Shown: positions 1 to 7,013, counted from the stretch's first letter. The stretch is 11,158 nucleotides of DNA from Phycisphaerales bacterium (GCA_028288775.1 JAQGHP010000281.1:1-11158), one strand, 5' to 3'. Notes: a model not told the origin generated them from the sequence alone. Made by a program: numbers and translations.

Positions 1-584
1 AAGATCGGGCCGCCGAAGGCTTCGCCCTCGACGGAGTTGCCGTCGCAACGGCGGGTGACGTGGCGGCCGGTGAAGACGAACTCGAACTTCCCCTTGCCCC
101 CGTCCCCCGGCTCGCCGAAGCAGGCGACGGCGCAGCGCTTGAACCCGCCGTCCTCCTTGTTGTCGTCTTCCACCTGCTTCAAAACTTTGGGCGCGTATTC
201 CTCGGAGTGCATGCTCATGAAAATGTCATGCACGAGCTGCTGCTGGTCGGGCTTGAGCAGGTCCTGGATCGACTTGTCAACGATGAACCAGTTGTTGTCC
301 ACCTTGCTGCGGAGCGGATGATCGAAGGGGAAGCAGATCGATTTTTTCTGTTCGTCGCTCAGCGATTTATAGAACTGCGCCGCAAGCGTTTCGGACGCGG
401 GCGCCGCGGCCTTCGCCGCCTCGGCCGCACCGCCCACTCGCGGCAAAGCACCGACGGCGATAATCCCCGAAGCCGCCGCGGTCACCCCCGCGACGCCCGC
501 GGCGGTGGTGCGGAGGAAATCACGCCGGGTGAGGTTCGAGCAATCCGGGCACGCAACAACGCGAGAACGCGGGGACCTGGGCAT
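1..584 (-). CDS. Tat-exported DUF3500-like protein, 3' end outside window
   Basis: A reading frame of 194 complete codons starts at the ATG at 582-584 and is still open at the left edge, so the C-terminal part is missing. The start is well supported: AAGGAG (complement of 591-596) lies 6 nt upstream. The N-terminus carries a Cys-Pro-Asp-Cys stretch (residues 12-15), then TRRDFL with the twin arginines at 20-21, then an Ala/Gly-rich hydrophobic segment to about residue 48. That is a typical Tat signal, implying export of a folded protein. The mature part has an SLSDEQKK helix near 74-81 and a conserved-looking GKFEFVFTGRHVTRRCDGNS block (165-184), which I recognise from the DUF3500 family of exported bacterial proteins. 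The biochemical function of that family is not established. The gene follows the permease on the same strand after 292 nt containing a repeat, so it may be the last gene of the sugar operon or have its own promoter. The family call is from memory of the motif pattern, not a search. Confidence 0.75.
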   Translation of the reverse strand, partial: MPRSPRSRVVACPDCSNLTRRDFLRTTAAGVAGVTAAASGIIAVGALPRVGGAAEAAKAAAPASETLAAQFYKSLSDEQKKSICFPFDHPLRSKVDNNWFIVDKSIQDLLKPDQQQLVHDIFMSMHSEEYAPKVLKQVEDDNKEDGGFKRCAVACFGEPGDGGKGKFEFVFTGRHVTRRCDGNSVEGEAFGGPI

Positions 585-729
585 GGCGGGCTCCTTTTTG
601 GGAAAGTAGTGGAGATCAGCCTACAGCGTTGCCTGCAGAAAGGCACGGGAAAATCCTGTGTCCCTACTGGGAGTGAGGACAGTGCCGAGGGGCTGTGCGC
701 GCGAACGGGCCAATCAGCACAATTCGACG

Positions 730-777
730 TTCGGCCCCTCACCCTAACCCTCTCCCCCGAGTACGAGCGAGAGGGAA
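730..777 (+). repeat. REP-like dispersed repeat, single unit
   Basis: This unit reads TTCGGCCCCTCACCC, then a short spacer, then CCCTCTCCCCCGAGTACGAG and GAGAGGGA. The 20-nt core at 748-767 is identical to 3796-3815 and is found inverted at 3640-3659 apart from its last bases. CCCTCTC (748-754) and GAGAGGG (about 769-775) can pair into a short hairpin. It lies between the permease and DUF3500-like genes. The CCCTCACCC...CCCTCTCCC pattern resembles interspersed intergenic repeats common in many bacterial genomes. No transposase is nearby. Confidence 0.8.
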
Positions 778-815
778 CCGGAGCATGGCTCTTTGCTTTC
801 CCACGCTGCTTTGCG

Positions 816-840
816 TTCTTGGCTTCTTGGCGTGCTTGGC
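816..840. repeat. Short tandem repeat (TTCTTGGC units)
   Basis: TTCTTGGC occurs twice in tandem (816-823 and 824-831), followed by a degenerate third unit, GTGCTTGGC (832-840). It sits in the 585-876 intergenic stretch together with the REP-like unit at 730-777. No open gene is supported in that stretch. It may belong to a longer dispersed repeat, which one window cannot show. Confidence 0.45.
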
Positions 841-876
841 GCGAAACCGGAGCCCATTTGGCATACGCCCACACCG

Positions 877-1962
877 TCACGACGCCGCGCCGACCTTCGG
901 TTCCGAAGGCGGCTGGACGGGGAAACCACCCGTTGGAGGATGCGTGGGGGCGGCGGTGCCGCGCGTGCGGCGGTGTTGTTGCACGATATGCACGACCTGG
1001 TCGAGGATCACCGCGACCAGAATCACCGCGCCGATGACGATGTATCTCCAGTTGTCGTTCGGGTGCCAGAACTGGAGGATGCCGCGGGCGTCGTGGTAGC
1101 GGATTCGGAACATGTCCAATCCGTCTTCGATGACCTTCATGAGGCCGGTGCCGATGATGACGCCGAAGACCGTCCCCTCCCCGCCGCGGAGCGAGCAGCC
1201 GCCCAGCACGCACGCCGCGATCGCGGAAAGCTCGAAGGCGACGCCGACGTTCTGGTCCATCTGACTAATGTAGGAGGACCAGCAAATTCCCGCAACGCCG
1301 GCCAGGCCGGCGGAGATGACGTAGGTTATGGTCTCGACGCGCTTGACGGGCACGCCCGAATACTGGGCCGCGTCGCGGTTGCCGCCGATGGCGTAGAGGT
1401 AGCGGCCGAACACCGTGAAGTGGAGCAAATATCCGGAAATGATGACGACGGCCAGAAAAAACAGCATCAGCAATGGGAGAATGGGTTCGCCATGGATGCT
1501 GAGGATGGAGGCGTTGGCCAACGACCCGAACGACGAAAAACTGATGTTGCCGCCGTTAACAATTGTCTGCGAAACGCCCCTCAGCATGAGCATGAACCCC
1601 AGCGTGACGATGAAGGGTTGAAGGTTGAGCTGGGTGATGAGAAGGCCCTGGATCAGCCCGATGGCCAGTGCGATACCCATCGCGAAACAAATCCCCATCC
1701 ACAACGGATGGCCCAGGCCGCCCTCGGCGGTCGAGGAAATTTTGGCCAGGATCACGCCGGTCAGCCCGACCATCGAACCGACGGAAAGGTCGATGCCGCC
1801 GGTTACAATGACGAACGCGGAGCCGATGGCAAGGATCCCGAGCATCGAGATCTGCCGGGAAGTGTTGAACACGTTGTTAGCGCCAACGAAGTTGGCGTTG
1901 GACCACCATAGTCCCATGCACAGGACCACCAGGGCAACGAGCATTCCAAGTTCACGTCTCAT
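877..1962 (-). CDS. Sugar ABC transporter permease (ribose/xylose RbsC/XylH family)
   Basis: This 361-residue polytopic inner-membrane protein would form the channel of a sugar importer. Hydrophobic segments run throughout residues 5-325. The family hallmark GGIDLSVGS is at 55-63, TLGFMLMLRG at 120-129, the cytoplasmic coupling-loop sequence AIGGNRDAAQYSGV at 191-204, and ELSAIAACVLGGCSLRGG near 244-261. I chose the ATG at 1960-1962 because the protein then begins just before the first membrane segment. The frame is open further upstream, but that part overlaps the ATPase gene in another frame. No good Shine-Dalgarno sequence is visible, so translation may depend on the upstream ATPase gene, whose stop is 53 nt away. 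At 361 residues it is somewhat longer than the roughly 320-340 typical of RbsC. The excess is a stretch before the last membrane segment (about 282-305) and a Pro-rich cytoplasmic tail (about 328-361). The sugar cannot be named from the permease. Confidence 0.93.
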   Translation of the reverse strand: MRRELGMLVALVVLCMGLWWSNANFVGANNVFNTSRQISMLGILAIGSAFVIVTGGIDLSVGSMVGLTGVILAKISSTAEGGLGHPLWMGICFAMGIALAIGLIQGLLITQLNLQPFIVTLGFMLMLRGVSQTIVNGGNISFSSFGSLANASILSIHGEPILPLLMLFFLAVVIISGYLLHFTVFGRYLYAIGGNRDAAQYSGVPVKRVETITYVISAGLAGVAGICWSSYISQMDQNVGVAFELSAIAACVLGGCSLRGGEGTVFGVIIGTGLMKVIEDGLDMFRIRYHDARGILQFWHPNDNWRYIVIGAVILVAVILDQVVHIVQQHRRTRGTAAPTHPPTGGFPVQPPSEPKVGAAS

Positions 1963-2015
1963 GGGTCGGGTCTCGGGGGCGGGAAGTAACCCGCGGTTTG
2001 TGGTGTTCGTTTCCT

Positions 2016-3533
2016 CTAGGCCGCTTCGGCACCGGTCATGATGGACGCGATCCGCTCCTGCGTGGCGTCCGCCCGGTCGAGCACGCGCTCGATCCGCCTC
2101 TCGCGCATGACGGCGACCCGGTCGCTCATTCCCAGCACTTCCTCCATGTCGGAGCTCACCATGATAATGGCGATTCCCTGTGCGGCGAGCGCAGCCATGT
2201 GGCGGTAGATTTCGGCTTTCGCCCCGACGTCGATGCCGCGGGTGGGCTCGTCGAGGATCAGCACCTTCGGCCGCATCGCCAGCCACTTGCCCAGCACCAC
2301 CTTCTGCTGATTGCCGCCCGAGAGATTGACCACCTTGCGAAAAACGCTCGGGGCCTTGATGCGCATGCGCTCCAGTTCCTGGGTCGCCACGCGCACTTCC
2401 GCGCCGCGCTGCAGCCACGCGCCGCCGCCCGGATAATTGCCGATATCGGGGAGCGAAACGTTCTGGGCGATGGACATGGGCAACACGAGTCCATGGCGCT
2501 TGCGGTCCTCGGGGGCGAGATAGACGCCCCGGCTGATGGCGTCGCGCGTTGTCGAAGGGAGGTAGGGTGCGCCTTCCAGGCGCATGATGCCGCCCCGTGC
2601 GGACGCCGCGCCGAACAGGACCTCCATCAGTTCCGTCCGCCCCGATCCCACGAGCCCCGCGAAACCCAATATTTCCCCCCGGCGGACATTGAAGCTCACG
2701 CCCGCCCGTGCGCCGGGCACGACCAGGTTCTCCGCTTCTAGTACGACTTCCCCGCCGGCCCGTGCGGGCCTTTCGGGGAACCAGGCGCTGAGCGGGCGGC
2801 CCACCATCATCGAGACGATCTTCTCGTGCGTGGCTTCCTGCGCCGACAGGTCCCCCACGTAGCGGCCGTCGCGCAGGACGGTGACGCGGTCGGCGACTTC
2901 GAGCACTTCTTCCATGCGGTGGGAGATGTAGACGATGCCCATGCCGGTCGCGCGGAGGTCGGCGATGATCTTGAAGAGCTGGCGGGTTTCGCCGAGGGTC
3001 AGGGACGAGGTCGGCTCGTCCATGATGATGATGTGGGCCTGAAGCGCCAGGGCCTTGGCGATCTCGACCATCTGCATCTGCCCCGCCGTGAGGCGGGAGA
3101 CGGGCGTGGTGGGAGGAAGATCGAGGCCGACGCGCGCCAGCAGCTCGGCAGCCCGGCGATTCATTCCGCCGCGGTCCAGCCAGCCGAAGCTGCTGCCCGC
3201 CGCCCGCTCGTTGCCCAAAAAGATATTGCCGGCGATGTCGAGGTTGCCGGCGAGCATCAGCTCCTGGTGAATCAGCGCGATCCCCAGCCGCTTGGCCTCG
3301 GCGATGTTGAAGAGAACGGTGGGATTGCCGCCGAGGATGATTTCACCCTCGTCGGGCTGGTAGGCCCCGCCGAGGATCTTCATCAATGTGCTTTTGCCCG
3401 CGCCATTCTCGCCCATGAGGGCGAGCACTTCGCCGCGACCCAGCGTCAGCGAAACGTCTTGCAGCGCGACGACGCCGGGAAACCGTTTGGTGATCCCGCG
3501 CATCGCCAGCAGAGTCGGGTGGGGGTTGAGCAT
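2016..3533 (-). CDS. Sugar ABC transporter ATP-binding protein (RbsA/XylG/MglA family)
   Basis: This 505-residue protein with two fused nucleotide-binding domains would power sugar import at the cytoplasmic face of the permease. Domain 1 has Walker A GENGAGKST (41-49), Q-loop Q90, signature LTAGQ (148-152, where LSxGQ is commoner), Walker B IIIMDEP (168-174) and switch His205. Domain 2 has the degenerate P-loop GLVGSGRTE (293-301, Arg instead of Lys), signature LSGGNQQK (404-411) and Walker B LILDEPT. A Ser-Ser-Asp stands where the switch His would be. This asymmetry is normal for the carbohydrate uptake CUT2 ATPases, so domain 1 is the likely ATP-hydrolysing site. The ATG at 3531-3533 gives the usual family length, although no clear Shine-Dalgarno precedes it. 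An ATG at codon 11 is an alternative. It follows the binding-protein gene after 308 nt containing a large inverted-repeat element and precedes the permease by 53 nt. Confidence 0.96.
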   Translation of the reverse strand: MLNPHPTLLAMRGITKRFPGVVALQDVSLTLGRGEVLALMGENGAGKSTLMKILGGAYQPDEGEIILGGNPTVLFNIAEAKRLGIALIHQELMLAGNLDIAGNIFLGNERAAGSSFGWLDRGGMNRRAAELLARVGLDLPPTTPVSRLTAGQMQMVEIAKALALQAHIIIMDEPTSSLTLGETRQLFKIIADLRATGMGIVYISHRMEEVLEVADRVTVLRDGRYVGDLSAQEATHEKIVSMMVGRPLSAWFPERPARAGGEVVLEAENLVVPGARAGVSFNVRRGEILGFAGLVGSGRTELMEVLFGAASARGGIMRLEGAPYLPSTTRDAISRGVYLAPEDRKRHGLVLPMSIAQNVSLPDIGNYPGGGAWLQRGAEVRVATQELERMRIKAPSVFRKVVNLSGGNQQKVVLGKWLAMRPKVLILDEPTRGIDVGAKAEIYRHMAALAAQGIAIIMVSSDMEEVLGMSDRVAVMRERRIERVLDRADATQERIASIMTGAEAA

Positions 3534-3630
3534 GCGATATTAAGAGTACGTCAAACCGAGGCTTCCTTGCCAGTGGGGTACGCAAAAACTCAGCGTGGAA
3601 ACGATGAATTTCAAGTCGGTGCGCTCTGGT

Positions 3631-3824
3631 TCCCTCTCCCTCGTACTCGGGGGAGAGTGTTAGACTTCGGCTAGCTCAGTCGAGCCGGGTGAGGGGCTGG
3701 GAACGCATGACGAGTGATGAGTGAACCGTGACGGGCGAACGCTTCGTCACGGTTCACTCATCACTCGTCGCTGGCAATTCGGCCCCTCACCCCTGCCCTC
3801 TCCCCCGAGTACGAGGGAGAGGGA
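3631..3824. repeat. 194-bp nested inverted-repeat element (paired REP-like units)
   Basis: This element fills most of the 308-nt gap between the binding-protein and ATPase genes. It has three nested perfect arm pairs: 27 bp (3631-3657 with 3798-3824), 11 bp (3687-3697 with 3782-3792) and 25 bp (3709-3733 with 3745-3769). The innermost arms flank an 11-nt loop (3734-3744). The outer arms are two oppositely oriented units of the repeat also seen at 730-777. The left unit carries about 26 nt of extra sequence (about 3661-3686). As RNA the element would fold into one long interrupted hairpin just after the binding-protein stop codon. No transposase or obvious target-site duplication is seen. The rest of the gap (3534-3630) holds the ATPase leader, with no clear promoter. 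Confidence 0.9.
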
Positions 3825-3841
3825 GATTGGGCTGAAGACTC

Positions 3842-4807
3842 CTACTTTTTCATCTCCGCCAATTTCGTGCGGAACTCCGCCACATTCGCGGCGGTGATCA
3901 CTTCCACACCGGTGTCCACGATCGGGTCCTTGGGCAGGGCCGATTCGCCCTTCGTGGCCAGCTCGTGCAGGTATTTGGAGGAGAGATAGCCGAACTGAAA
4001 AGGCTTCTGCACGACCGTGCAGGCGACCGTGCCGCTGGCGATGCCGTTGAGGGTGCCTTCCTCTTCGTCAAACACGGCAACCTGGATTTTGCCCTTCTTG
4101 CCCGCGGCGTCCACGGCGCTGGCGATGGCGGGGCCGTTGTAGGACCACAGGCCGCAGAGCAGCGCAACATCGGGGTAGGCGTTGATTACGTTCTCGACGT
4201 TCGAGCGGGCCTTGTTGGCGTCCTTGTTGTCTTCCTTGCGGGCGATGATCTCTATGTTGTGGCCCTGGATCGTGTCTTCAATGCCCTTGAGACGCTGCTT
4301 GGCGTTGTCGGCGGAGAAGGTGCCGACGAAGACGGCCATTTTGCCGCCGCTGGGCAGGAGCTTCACGATCTGCTCGCCGAGGACCTTTCCGGCCTGATAA
4401 TTGTTTGTACCGACATAGAGCAATCGCTTGGATTTGGGCGCGTCGGAGTCGTGGGTGATGAGTTTGGCCTTCGCAGCCGCACGGTTGATTTCCTCGGTTT
4501 CATCATCCGGCGCGATCACACTTACCGCGATGCCGTCGTAGCCCTGGCTGACTAAATTTTCGAGAATCTGCTTTTGCTCGGTGACAGTTCCGGTCGGGGG
4601 CATCTTGATGTCCACGTGAACGCCCGACTCCTGTTCGTATTTGTGAACGCCCGCAGCGGCGATTTTCCAGAAATCGCTGGCATTGTTCGTGACGAACGCG
4701 AGCTTGACCGGATCTGCGGACTTGTCTCGCTTACAACCTCCGGCGACGGCAATAACCGTCGCCAGACCGAGGGCGGCCAGTGTGTGAATCGGACTTCGGA
4801 CGTGCAT
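3842..4807 (-). CDS. Periplasmic sugar-binding lipoprotein of ABC importer
   Basis: A 321-residue periplasmic binding protein of the type 1 fold (ribose/galactose-binding family), the specificity component of the adjacent importer. Residues 1-24 form a signal peptide with a lipobox ending AGGC, predicting lipidation at Cys25. The mature domain opens with VKLAFVTNNASDFWKIAAAG (34-53), the first strand and ligand-loop region of this family. It continues with EQKQILENLVSQGYDGIAVS, then ITHDSDAP (117-124), YVGTNNYQAG (131-140) and VAVFDEEE (243-250). Likely ligand contacts by family analogy are around Asn41/42, Asp45/Phe46/Trp47, Asp120 and Asp247. The start is clear: AGGAGA lies 6 nt upstream of the ATG at 4805-4807. 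Although the same frame stays open into the epimerase gene, that extension is not a protein. The epimerase stop is 53 nt upstream. The ligand is probably a monosaccharide but cannot be named. Confidence 0.95.
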   Translation of the reverse strand: MHVRSPIHTLAALGLATVIAVAGGCKRDKSADPVKLAFVTNNASDFWKIAAAGVHKYEQESGVHVDIKMPPTGTVTEQKQILENLVSQGYDGIAVSVIAPDDETEEINRAAAKAKLITHDSDAPKSKRLLYVGTNNYQAGKVLGEQIVKLLPSGGKMAVFVGTFSADNAKQRLKGIEDTIQGHNIEIIARKEDNKDANKARSNVENVINAYPDVALLCGLWSYNGPAIASAVDAAGKKGKIQVAVFDEEEGTLNGIASGTVACTVVQKPFQFGYLSSKYLHELATKGESALPKDPIVDTGVEVITAANVAEFRTKLAEMKK

Positions 4808-4860
4808 GGTGGTTCTCCTGTTCAAAGGCGTTGCGCGATGTGAACTGTATTGGGTGAACT

Positions 4861-6081
4861 CTACTTGACCGAGAATTTGTGGATCGTGATCGACGTGTAC
4901 GTCTGCCCCGGCCGCAGAACGGTGCTGGGGAAGTCGGGGTGGTTGATCGAGTCGGGGTAGTGCTGGGTCTCGAGGCACAGGGCGGCGTGCTGGACGTAGG
5001 TGACGTCGCCCTTGCCCTTGAACTCGCCTTTCATGAAGTTGCTCGTGTAGAGCTGCACGCCCGGCTCGGTGGTCCAGACTTCCATCTGGCGGCCGGTCTG
5101 CGGGTCCTGTACGCGGGCGGCGATGCGGAGCTGGCCGGGCTTGCCGTTGATGACGTAGTTGTGGTCGTAGCCCACGGGCGGGCCGCCGGGCACCTGGTCG
5201 ATCCGCTCGCCGATGGCGTGCGGGGTGGTGAAGTCGAAGACCGTCTCCCGCACGGGGGCGATCTCGCCCGTGGGGATGGAGGTCTCGTTCACCGGCGTAT
5301 AGTTGTCGGCGTTGAGGGTCAGCACCTCGTCCAGAATCGTCGGCGACTGCATCGCGCTTAAATTCCAATAGCTGTGATTCGTAAGGTTGACGATCGTGGG
5401 CTTGCTGGTCGTCGCCTTGTAATCGATGCGGAGCGCGTCGTCTTCGGTGAGCGTGTACGTGACCGTGACGTCGAGCGCGCCGGGGAAGCCTTCCTCCATG
5501 TCGGGCGAGACGTAGTGGAACTCGGCGGAGGGGCCGTTGACGGTCATGAAGGTGCGGGCGCTCCAGATTTTTTTGTCGAAGCCGATGTTCCCGCCGTGCA
5601 GGGTGTTGGGGCCGTTGTTGACGGCGAGCGTGTACTCCTGGCCGTCGAGTGTGAACTTGCCGTTGGCGATGCGGTTGGCCACGCGGCCGGCGGTCGCGCC
5701 GAAGAAGGGGCTGTGGGCTTCGTAGTCGGCCATGTTGTCGAAGCCGAGCACCACGTCACCGTCGCGGTTATCACGATCGGGGACGTGCATTTCAGTGAGC
5801 GTCGCCCCGTAGGTGATGATCCTGGCGTAGAGGCCGTGCGTGTTGGTGAGGGTGTAGGCTTCGACGGCAAGGCCGTCCTTGGTTTTTCCGAAGTCGGATT
5901 TTTGAATGCCGGGGGTTGCGGTCGTCATGCGTTGCGCGCTGGCCATCGGTTGGGCTCCTGAGTGTTTCACGCGGCTGAAGAAGGGGTGGGTGCAGCCGAC
6001 GAGCGGAAGCAGCAGGGCAGACGCCATGACACACCGAATGCTGAGCCGCGCCGGGAGACTGCGCTTGCCGAATCGAAGCAT
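4861..6081 (-). CDS. galM: Aldose 1-epimerase (mutarotase), secreted lipoprotein form
   Basis: This 406-residue protein interconverts alpha and beta anomers of aldoses such as glucose and galactose. The GalM catalytic set is present. The two catalytic residues are His236 (in NHSYWN) and Glu371 (in LETQHYPDS). The substrate-binding equivalents are Arg137 (in ANRI), His162 (in TLHGG) and Asp306 (in GYDHNY). Unlike the usual cytoplasmic enzyme of roughly 340-350 residues, it has an N-terminal extension with a basic start, a hydrophobic stretch and LPLVGC, a lipobox predicting lipidation at Cys30. It therefore probably acts in the periplasm or at the outer membrane. The start at 6079-6081 is preceded by GAGGA 8 nt upstream. 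It is the first gene of the minus-strand sugar-transport run, 53 nt before the binding-protein gene, so it probably presents the right anomer to the importer. Substrate identity is inferred only at the family level. Confidence 0.96.
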   Translation of the reverse strand: MLRFGKRSLPARLSIRCVMASALLLPLVGCTHPFFSRVKHSGAQPMASAQRMTTATPGIQKSDFGKTKDGLAVEAYTLTNTHGLYARIITYGATLTEMHVPDRDNRDGDVVLGFDNMADYEAHSPFFGATAGRVANRIANGKFTLDGQEYTLAVNNGPNTLHGGNIGFDKKIWSARTFMTVNGPSAEFHYVSPDMEEGFPGALDVTVTYTLTEDDALRIDYKATTSKPTIVNLTNHSYWNLSAMQSPTILDEVLTLNADNYTPVNETSIPTGEIAPVRETVFDFTTPHAIGERIDQVPGGPPVGYDHNYVINGKPGQLRIAARVQDPQTGRQMEVWTTEPGVQLYTSNFMKGEFKGKGDVTYVQHAALCLETQHYPDSINHPDFPSTVLRPGQTYTSITIHKFSVK

Positions 6082-6253
6082 GGGAAGAGTCCTCGTCGAA
6101 AGTTTCGAGATGCTGCCGGCAACGCCGCCGCGACCGGCCGGGAGGAATCGTACCGGATCGGGGGCCGCAGTTCACGCGCGGTGTTCATGAGATGGGCTTA
6201 AGGATGTGGCCGTCGTTTACGGCGCGCACGCCGTTGCCAGGCAGTAAGGGTTC

Positions 6254-6315
6254 GGGGTTCAGGGTTCAGGAAATGCGAAACCCGACATTTTCCTGAATCC
6301 CGGACCCTGAACCCC
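6254..6315. repeat. Imperfect hairpin repeat, possible terminator of the response-regulator gene
   Basis: Two perfect arm pairs stack with a one-sided 7-nt bulge: GGGGTTCAGGG (6254-6264) with CCCTGAACCCC (6305-6315), and TTCAGGAAA (6265-6273) with TTTCCTGAA (6289-6297). The loop is 6274-6288 and the bulge is 6298-6304. The stem begins 11 nt after the response-regulator stop codon on the minus strand, so it could end or protect that transcript. It lacks a T-tract and looks more like a palindromic intergenic repeat than a classical intrinsic terminator. The remaining sequence to the epimerase start (6082-6253) should hold that operon's promoter, but I cannot pick one with confidence. Confidence 0.7.
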
Positions 6316-6326
6316 CGCTTCGGCAA

Positions 6327-6722
6327 CTACTCCGGACGGGCCAGCCAGCGGGCGATGTCGGGGAGGTGAAGCGGTTTGAGGAAGAGGGCATCGGGCTTGA
6401 GCCGATTTACGGCTTCGAGCATTTCACGGTCGGACGTGCCGGTCGTCACGGCGACCTTGATCGGCAGCGAATCGCGGCGGATCCGCTCCAGCACCGCGAC
6501 GCCGCTGCCGTCGGGGAGCATTAAATCCAGCAGCACACATTCGGGGCCGAGGTTCAACTTTGCCAAACCCTCGGCAACCGTGACGGCAGTCTCGAGCTCG
6601 TGGCCCATCTGCTCGAGGATCTTCACCAGCGCCGTGCGGCTGACGCGATCGTCCTCGACGATCAGCGTCTTTCTCTTCACCGCAACGCCCTGCGACCCGC
6701 CCGAATTTTCTTCGTGATCCAT
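6327..6722 (-). CDS. Stand-alone receiver-domain response regulator (CheY-like)
   Basis: This 131-residue protein consists of a single phosphoacceptor receiver domain. After an unstructured, polar N-terminus (1-16) come the beta-1 strand and acidic pair TLIVEDD (Asp24/Asp25), the phosphorylated Asp66 in LLDLMLPDGSG, the switch Thr in VTTGTSD (93-97) and the conserved Lys116 in FLKPL. No DNA-binding or enzymatic output domain follows, so it would act by protein-protein contact or in a phosphorelay. No histidine kinase is in the window. The ATG at 6720-6722 is preceded by a weak AGGG. GTG codons at residues 13 and 15 are alternatives that would trim the polar leader. It is upstream of the sugar cluster on the same strand, but 245 nt and a hairpin separate them, so it is probably a separate transcript. 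A role in sugar control is unproven. Confidence 0.93.
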   Translation of the reverse strand: MDHEENSGGSQGVAVKRKTLIVEDDRVSRTALVKILEQMGHELETAVTVAEGLAKLNLGPECVLLDLMLPDGSGVAVLERIRRDSLPIKVAVTTGTSDREMLEAVNRLKPDALFLKPLHLPDIARWLARPE

Positions 6723-6816
6723 TGGTCTGCCCTAAATGCGTCACCCTTCGATCGACATGTTCGGAATCTTACCCAACCCGCGGCCCCAATGCACCGATAC
6801 GGCGATCCGCAACAAA

Positions 6817-6848
6817 GAAGGCGTCGGCTCTCGTGGCCCGACGCCTTC
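6817..6848. promoter_or_regulatory. 11-bp perfect stem-loop in the divergent intergenic region
   Basis: GAAGGCGTCGG (6817-6827) pairs perfectly with CCGACGCCTTC (6838-6848) around a 10-nt loop. It lies in the 288-nt gap between the response regulator and the glycosidase. Read on the minus strand it is followed by a weak T-rich run (TTCTTTGTTG), so it might be a weak terminator or a leader hairpin for the response-regulator transcript. Read on the plus strand it is followed at once by GGAGGGAG and an ATG at 6861. The function is undecided. I found no convincing promoter boxes in the rest of the gap. Confidence 0.5.
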
Positions 6849-6849
6849 C

Positions 6850-6863
6850 GGAGGGAGAAAATG
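6850..6863 (+). promoter_or_regulatory. Competing ribosome-binding site and ATG for the glycosidase gene
   Basis: GGAGGGAG followed closely by an ATG (6861-6863) is in frame with the glycosidase and would add 50 residues before the signal peptide. The added residues look neither like a signal sequence nor like a domain, so I prefer the start at 7011. This is nevertheless the strongest Shine-Dalgarno-like sequence in the gap and could mark a second start. Confidence 0.35.
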
Positions 6864-6996
6864 CCGGTTCCGAAGCTATCGCTCCATTTCGCCCGCGTAT
6901 GTCAGGGAAACCCGCAGTTCGCAGTGCGTGATGAATTACACACCTCTGCTCTCCAACCTCTGGCCACGCCTCCCGCCCGGGCCGGTAGTACGGTGC

Positions 6997-7013
6997 AGGA
7001 GCCCCGCCCAATG
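6997..7013 (+). promoter_or_regulatory. Preferred ribosome-binding site and start of the glycosidase gene
   Basis: AGGAG (6997-7001) is 9 nt before the ATG at 7011-7013. Starting here puts a basic residue and a hydrophobic signal core directly at the N-terminus, which decides between this start and the upstream ATG at 6861. Confidence 0.6.

Noticed and set aside
60..1911. Plus-strand open frames across 60-1037 and 793-1911
   Set aside because: They run antisense to the DUF3500-like and permease genes and show no family motif or good start site.
877..2418. Permease frame extended upstream to 2418
   Set aside because: The extra residues overlap the ATPase gene in another frame and are Arg/Ala/Gly-rich. 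The protein begins naturally at 1962, before the first membrane segment.
3669..3690. TAGCTCAGTCGAG resembling a tRNA D-arm
   Set aside because: No acceptor stem, anticodon arm or T-loop surrounds it. It is part of the nested repeat element.
3631..3824. CRISPR array or insertion sequence at the repeat element
   Set aside because: The repeats are inverted and nested, not regularly spaced direct repeats with unique spacers. There is no transposase or cas gene in the window.
3842..5368. Binding-protein frame extended upstream to 5368
   Set aside because: The extension lies out of frame within the epimerase gene. The ATG at 4807 has an AGGAGA site and starts a lipoprotein signal peptide.
6327..6722. 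Response regulator as direct transcription factor of the sugar operon
   Set aside because: The protein ends right after the receiver domain and has no DNA-binding region. Adjacency alone does not support the role.
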